This document shows, in pieces, positions 59,946-64,000 of a DNA stretch of 64,000 nt (positions are counted from its first letter, which is position 1; every line of letters begins with the position of its first letter). The notes below the pieces were generated by a model. The model saw only the letters and a program-made list of their open reading frames with translations, searched no databases and was not told the origin of the DNA. A program made the position numbers and the translations under genes. The DNA comes from Halictus rubicundus (lineage: Eukaryota; Arthropoda; Insecta; Hymenoptera; Halictidae), in assembly GCF_050948215.1 (NCBI RefSeq), contig NC_135158.1, positions 1,343,822 to 1,407,821 on the forward strand, in the 5' to 3' direction.

Positions 59946-62180
59946 AACAGAAAATTATGATTAATCTGACAATGATTATTGCAACAATAAATTCTCTGCT
60001 CTGCCCGCTAATAATCTTCGAGTATGTTTCTCATCTAACTTGTCTAACCATTCATATGTATTGTCACAAAGTTGTGACAATTGGAATTACATTTTTTTAT
60101 ATTCGCGTATACATCCAACGCTTTTTAAAATGTAATCACATATTTACATTCTTTACAATAAAGGTAATAATCTATGTACGTCGAAAAATGATTAATCGAG
60201 GAGATATTTGGATTTTAATTTTGTAGAGCGCATCTTGATAAATACAAAAATATGGCTAGCAAAAGATTTAAATAGTTCTTTAACTAAAGTTATAATATCC
60301 TTTAAATTAACACTTTTTCGACATACGTGGGCTAATTTTTTATAAAAAAATGTTAAGCTGTGTCGACTAACACGTAAAAAAATATACCATAATTTCATTT
60401 AGATGTGGTCGTGATAAAAAAAATTATTACTGTCATATTATAGCGATCTCTATACTGACTTTTGTTAATAAAGGTTTTTATTGAACTAGCTAATACACAG
60501 AAGCAGATAAAATTTACATCTACTAGACTTACTTAACCTACCAAAACAAAAAAGAACCTATCAAAATAGCACAAACGTTATTGTAGGCAATTACTGAATT
60601 GGTACATTTATTCGTGCATATATTATAATAACAATTGCACAAAATCTGAACACATGTAGTCTTGTTATTTTTATGAGACCAAACTGATTACACAATTAGT
60701 GTTCAACAAATCTAGTGTTAATTATTGTTGAAAATCTACGTATGTATACTTATTATACGTCTTTTCAATATTTAAAAATCGGTTATAAATTACGTATTCT
60801 ACTATATGATGTCAGTGTACGCACACGAGATCGAAATGTTCTTGAATTTGTTAAGCAAAATGAATATCGCGGAAGCGACGAATTGAGGTGAAGTGTACGA
60901 TCGAGCGTCGTCGTAACTTTGGCTTCTTGTCAAAATTTTAGTTTCTTGCTTGTGCGGACATACAAAAATAAATGCTACAATGTGATAATAAAAAATTGAG
61001 TGATAAGGAAAACAAGAGAAATGTATTATTCGGTATATATTCAGTAGTAAACATATTAACTGATATTTATCAGAATATGCAAACTACTATTAGTTGAGTA
61101 ATTTACTTGCCCGATATTACTTTACTTAACTGTTCACTATAAATGCTACACTTACATGTACGGTTAACGTTCCCTTGGCTCCGCTACGGAGACATTTGTT
61201 TAACTACTCAGCAGTATATTCATATATATTCTAGTATATTACTGTGTATTCTGCTAGAATATATTCTAGTATATTCAACTATGTTCTGTTATATTCTAGT
61301 GTATTCTGCTATATTCTAGTGTAATCAAGATTATTCTTGTATATTTTGGTGTATATTTTGGTATACTTTAGTATGAGTAAACTAACTCACTACTCTTTGT
61401 TAATTAATGCACGTGTTATTTTTTAAACAAATGTTATATATCTCGTGTAAAGCAGGGAAGTCGAATAATATTTTAAGAAAATAATGTCGTATTCATGTAC
61501 TTGATACATCAAGTTGAAGTGCAGTGTAGCACTTGTATTAAAAATTAGATCATAAAAAGTAAAAAAATTTGTTGAAGTTGAACGTTTGTCGATTTTAACA
61601 CAAAACTTAACTTTTTCGATTGAAAGATTGGGTTTATTTGAATTGAAAAGAAAAATTAAAAACGAAGTCAAAATCTGCGGTATAATCCTTAGAGAAATGT
61701 ATAGGAAACAAAATAAGCAAAATGAACATGATTAGTCAATTGAGTCTTCCTGCACACCAATTTAAAAACTATAGTTTTCTGAAAAGCGTGATTAAAGAGG
61801 TTCTATGATGCTATGATATGATTGTTTGCGTAAGTATCATTCATTGAGGTACCTCTGCTCATTCATTAGAAATTAATTTTCATTGATTGTTTATTAGACC
61901 CATTTTTCGTTTAATCCTACGCCAGATTTTTAATACAATTTACGACTATTAAATATTGTTAGAATTACGTTCTGAAATATATGATCTTAACGTCTTCTTA
62001 TAGAAATATCTTAAGAATTACACAGTCTTCTTATAGAATACTCTGAACATTAAATAACCATTTACAAATAATAATTTTAATAGAAAATTTACAATGAAAT
62101 TTTGGGAAAGCATTTTTAAGGTTTTATACTTTTAAAGAATACAATTTAAAAAATGGTTTGTTGGTCCAGTTATAGGAAAA
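59946..62180. other. AT-rich DNA, no gene seen
   Basis: Hydrophobic AT-driven frames (for example 59957-60226) have no domain. It contains the TATATTCTAGT minisatellite. Confidence 0.4.
61209..61375. repeat. Degenerate TATATTCTAGTGTATTCTGC minisatellite
   Basis: Variants of TATATTCTAGTRTATT recur about ten times with irregular spacing of 10-20 bp, fading into TATATTTTGGTGTA at the right. Confidence 0.75.
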
Positions 62181-62540
62181 TAAGGGTTGGTACCATTGTC
62201 TCTTTTTGGAAGCCGTAAGTATTTCACGAATGTTTCTATTTCAATCTGTTCCGTCCGCATTCGTCGCGGCCCGAGATCGCGAAGCATGCGGCATACGGAA
62301 TACGGGTGGTTGAAAGCGGATATTTTATACACGAGTTCGCAAGATTCTTCATCCCGGGATCGTAAAATTCGAAACTCCCTGCCTCCCTCCTACCGAGACA
62401 GCTTATTTCGTCACGAAGTAAAAGCTATAGTGCGCAAAGGTGTCGCCGAGACGGTTATGAGAGCAGACAGCTTTACGACGTTCAAGCTAAAGGCAGCCCA
62501 ATCTACTCAAAGGTCGTTAACGTAGCCGAAACGACACAGA
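62181..62540 (+). other. CpG-rich block with an unassigned open frame
   Basis: An ATG at 62286 opens 79 codons to 62525 (with a longer non-ATG frame upstream). GC content is clearly above the flanks. AAGCC|GTAAGTATT near 62212 is a good forward donor, which would end an exon before this ATG. No domain is recognised, so promoter, UTR or exon remain possible. Confidence 0.25.
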
Positions 62541-64000
62541 AAAGGTATCCTGGAGGAATGTTTTCTGAACGCCCTCTAAAACTGATTTATATACAGAAAC
62601 ATCTTTCAAACGCAACCGCTATAAAATTGTTTTCGGTCAGACAATTTCAAGTGAGTAGACACATACTTCTGATATCGAGGCTCAATCGATCAATCTTCTG
62701 AATTACTATGTAGAGTCAATTAATGATTCGCATAGGTGAAGCTTGAAATATCTATATTTCTATTGTACAAGTATCAAGCTATCATTTTATTTTAATTGAA
62801 CTTTAAAAAATTTTAAATTTTTATTACATAATTATTGCAATGCATTTCACTTTCTCGAATTCAATTGTTGGAATTCTTGAAATTTCATAAATTCAATTTG
62901 TTCAACTAAAGGAGCTGTTGCAACCTACTACTATTTTTTATTATGAATTAAAAGTGAACGATTCATTTTTAAAATTTGACTTAAAGTAGTTAATTTGAAT
63001 TAATAATTTCGTTTAAAGGTTTAACATTTAATAATCATTTATCATTTATCTAGTAATAATGATTTTTTGTTGATTTTTAATCATTTTACAAGATTAATGT
63101 TGCAACACTTCTAAACTAGATTGAGACGATCGTCTATTAATTGTTGATTCATGTTTCTCCTGCTTCAAAAAGTGTACTATTTAAAAACTTCTGAAGGTTC
63201 TAGGTTTTAATAATAATAATAAAGGTTAGTTAAATTTGATACCATCAATACTAATAGGTAGACTGCAGATCTTACGCATTTATAATAAAAATGAGTTGTT
63301 GAAACATAAGATGAATTTAATATTACTGTCACATTATTAACAACATATTAAAATGACTAAAAGAAGAAATTAATTTTTCAACAACTCCCTTTTCTTGTGA
63401 TCGATGCAGACAATTTTTATTTTGCATACAGATCCGCAGTCTACTAATAAGTCTAGTGTTTCGTTAGTGATTCATAGTGGATAACTCACAAAAAAGAGGA
63501 TTGACAAATTTCACAAAGTATAAATATAAAAAGTTAAAAAATTGAATTTAACAGTACTAATTTTACAATATACATATAAAGCTAGATGTTCATGAAGAAT
63601 AAAATATTGAATCGAGAACTCTAAATGAAAAGTTTAAGGTTATCAGGCTCTCTGACTGCAGAGGTCACTAAGGAAATCTTCAAGTAAAACAGCTCTTTAT
63701 CCTCTTCCGAAATGAAATACAATGACAGTGCCGGCGGTACCCAGTTGTAAACTGTTCCGCGGATTACCAAGGATTACCATAGTATTTTTCGTTGCCATTC
63801 TACGGTCTCTAGTTTACACCTCCTCATAATTTAAAACTTTTCTCGTTACACTTCTCCGTTACGTTTTTATTACACTTCCTAACTTCATAGCTACACTTTT
63901 TCCTGTTTTATCTTATGTGTGTTCTAAAATTTCTCATGCAGGGCAGTGTAATCTGCCTTTTTTCAAACAAATAGGAATAGATATGCTAACGGGCAAAATG
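62541..64000. other. AT-rich DNA to the window edge
   Basis: No gene, RNA or repeat family is recognised. Confidence 0.4.

Noticed and set aside
59957..60226. Membrane protein suggested by an 89-codon hydrophobic frame
   Set aside because: AT-rich codons give I, F, Y and L runs by chance; no conserved pattern.
1..64000. tRNA genes
   Set aside because: I looked for GGTTCGAATCC-like T arms with matching acceptor stems and found none; a covariance-model scan would settle this.

Overview
The window reads as AT-rich nuclear DNA of an arthropod, most likely an insect and probably a hymenopteran. The grounds are short AT-rich GT-AG introns, CpG-rich islands inside very AT-rich DNA, and many short inverted-repeat DNA transposons of mariner/Tc1, piggyBac-like (TTAA) and hAT type. 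It is gene-poor. There is no sign of prokaryotic operons, CRISPR, tRNA or rRNA genes. The order-level assignment is inference.

Only one host protein gene can be named. At 4497-5211 (+) a three-exon gene encodes a 167-residue ZMAT5 (U11/U12 snRNP 20 kDa protein) with an N-terminal matrin-type C2H2 finger and a CCCH finger, so it belongs to the minor spliceosome. Its second intron is only 66 nt, a multiple of three, and has no in-frame stop. A CpG-rich block at 6515-6953 ending in a strong splice donor looks like the 5' exon of another forward gene. Similar CpG-rich blocks (about 8.9-9.4, 15.7-16.1, 26.5-27.0, 33.0-33.5, 36.4-36.8, 39.0-39.7, 49.9-50.3, 56.6-57.7, 59.5-59.9 and 62.2-62.5 kb) may be promoters, 5' exons or enhancers. 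No product could be recognised from any of them.

Much of the rest is mobile DNA. (a) A TA-inserting family with ends CAGTG/CACTG has about seven copies, five of which keep an internal palindrome GGGGTATACCCC or a variant of it. (b) A TA-inserting family with ends CAGGGTG has three copies, each with two opposed CCAAT boxes. (c) Two larger transposons lie head to tail at 27828-29348 and 29353-30624 and carry broken mariner-superfamily transposases. (d) More than a dozen very short elements are bounded by TTAA and share subterminal palindromes. One of them sits inside another repeat whose second copy shows the empty site. (e) There is one hAT-like element with near-identical 8-bp target duplications. 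(f) Several further palindromic MITEs occur.

The most unusual object is at 51206-52304: a 1.1-kb element with about 30-bp inverted ends, an apparent 4-bp target duplication, four copies of a 22-bp motif, and a 160-codon reverse-strand reading frame with SDACSGQN and GHSFPPNDRDFGLIE motifs. It may be a decayed member of a poorly described DNA transposon group.
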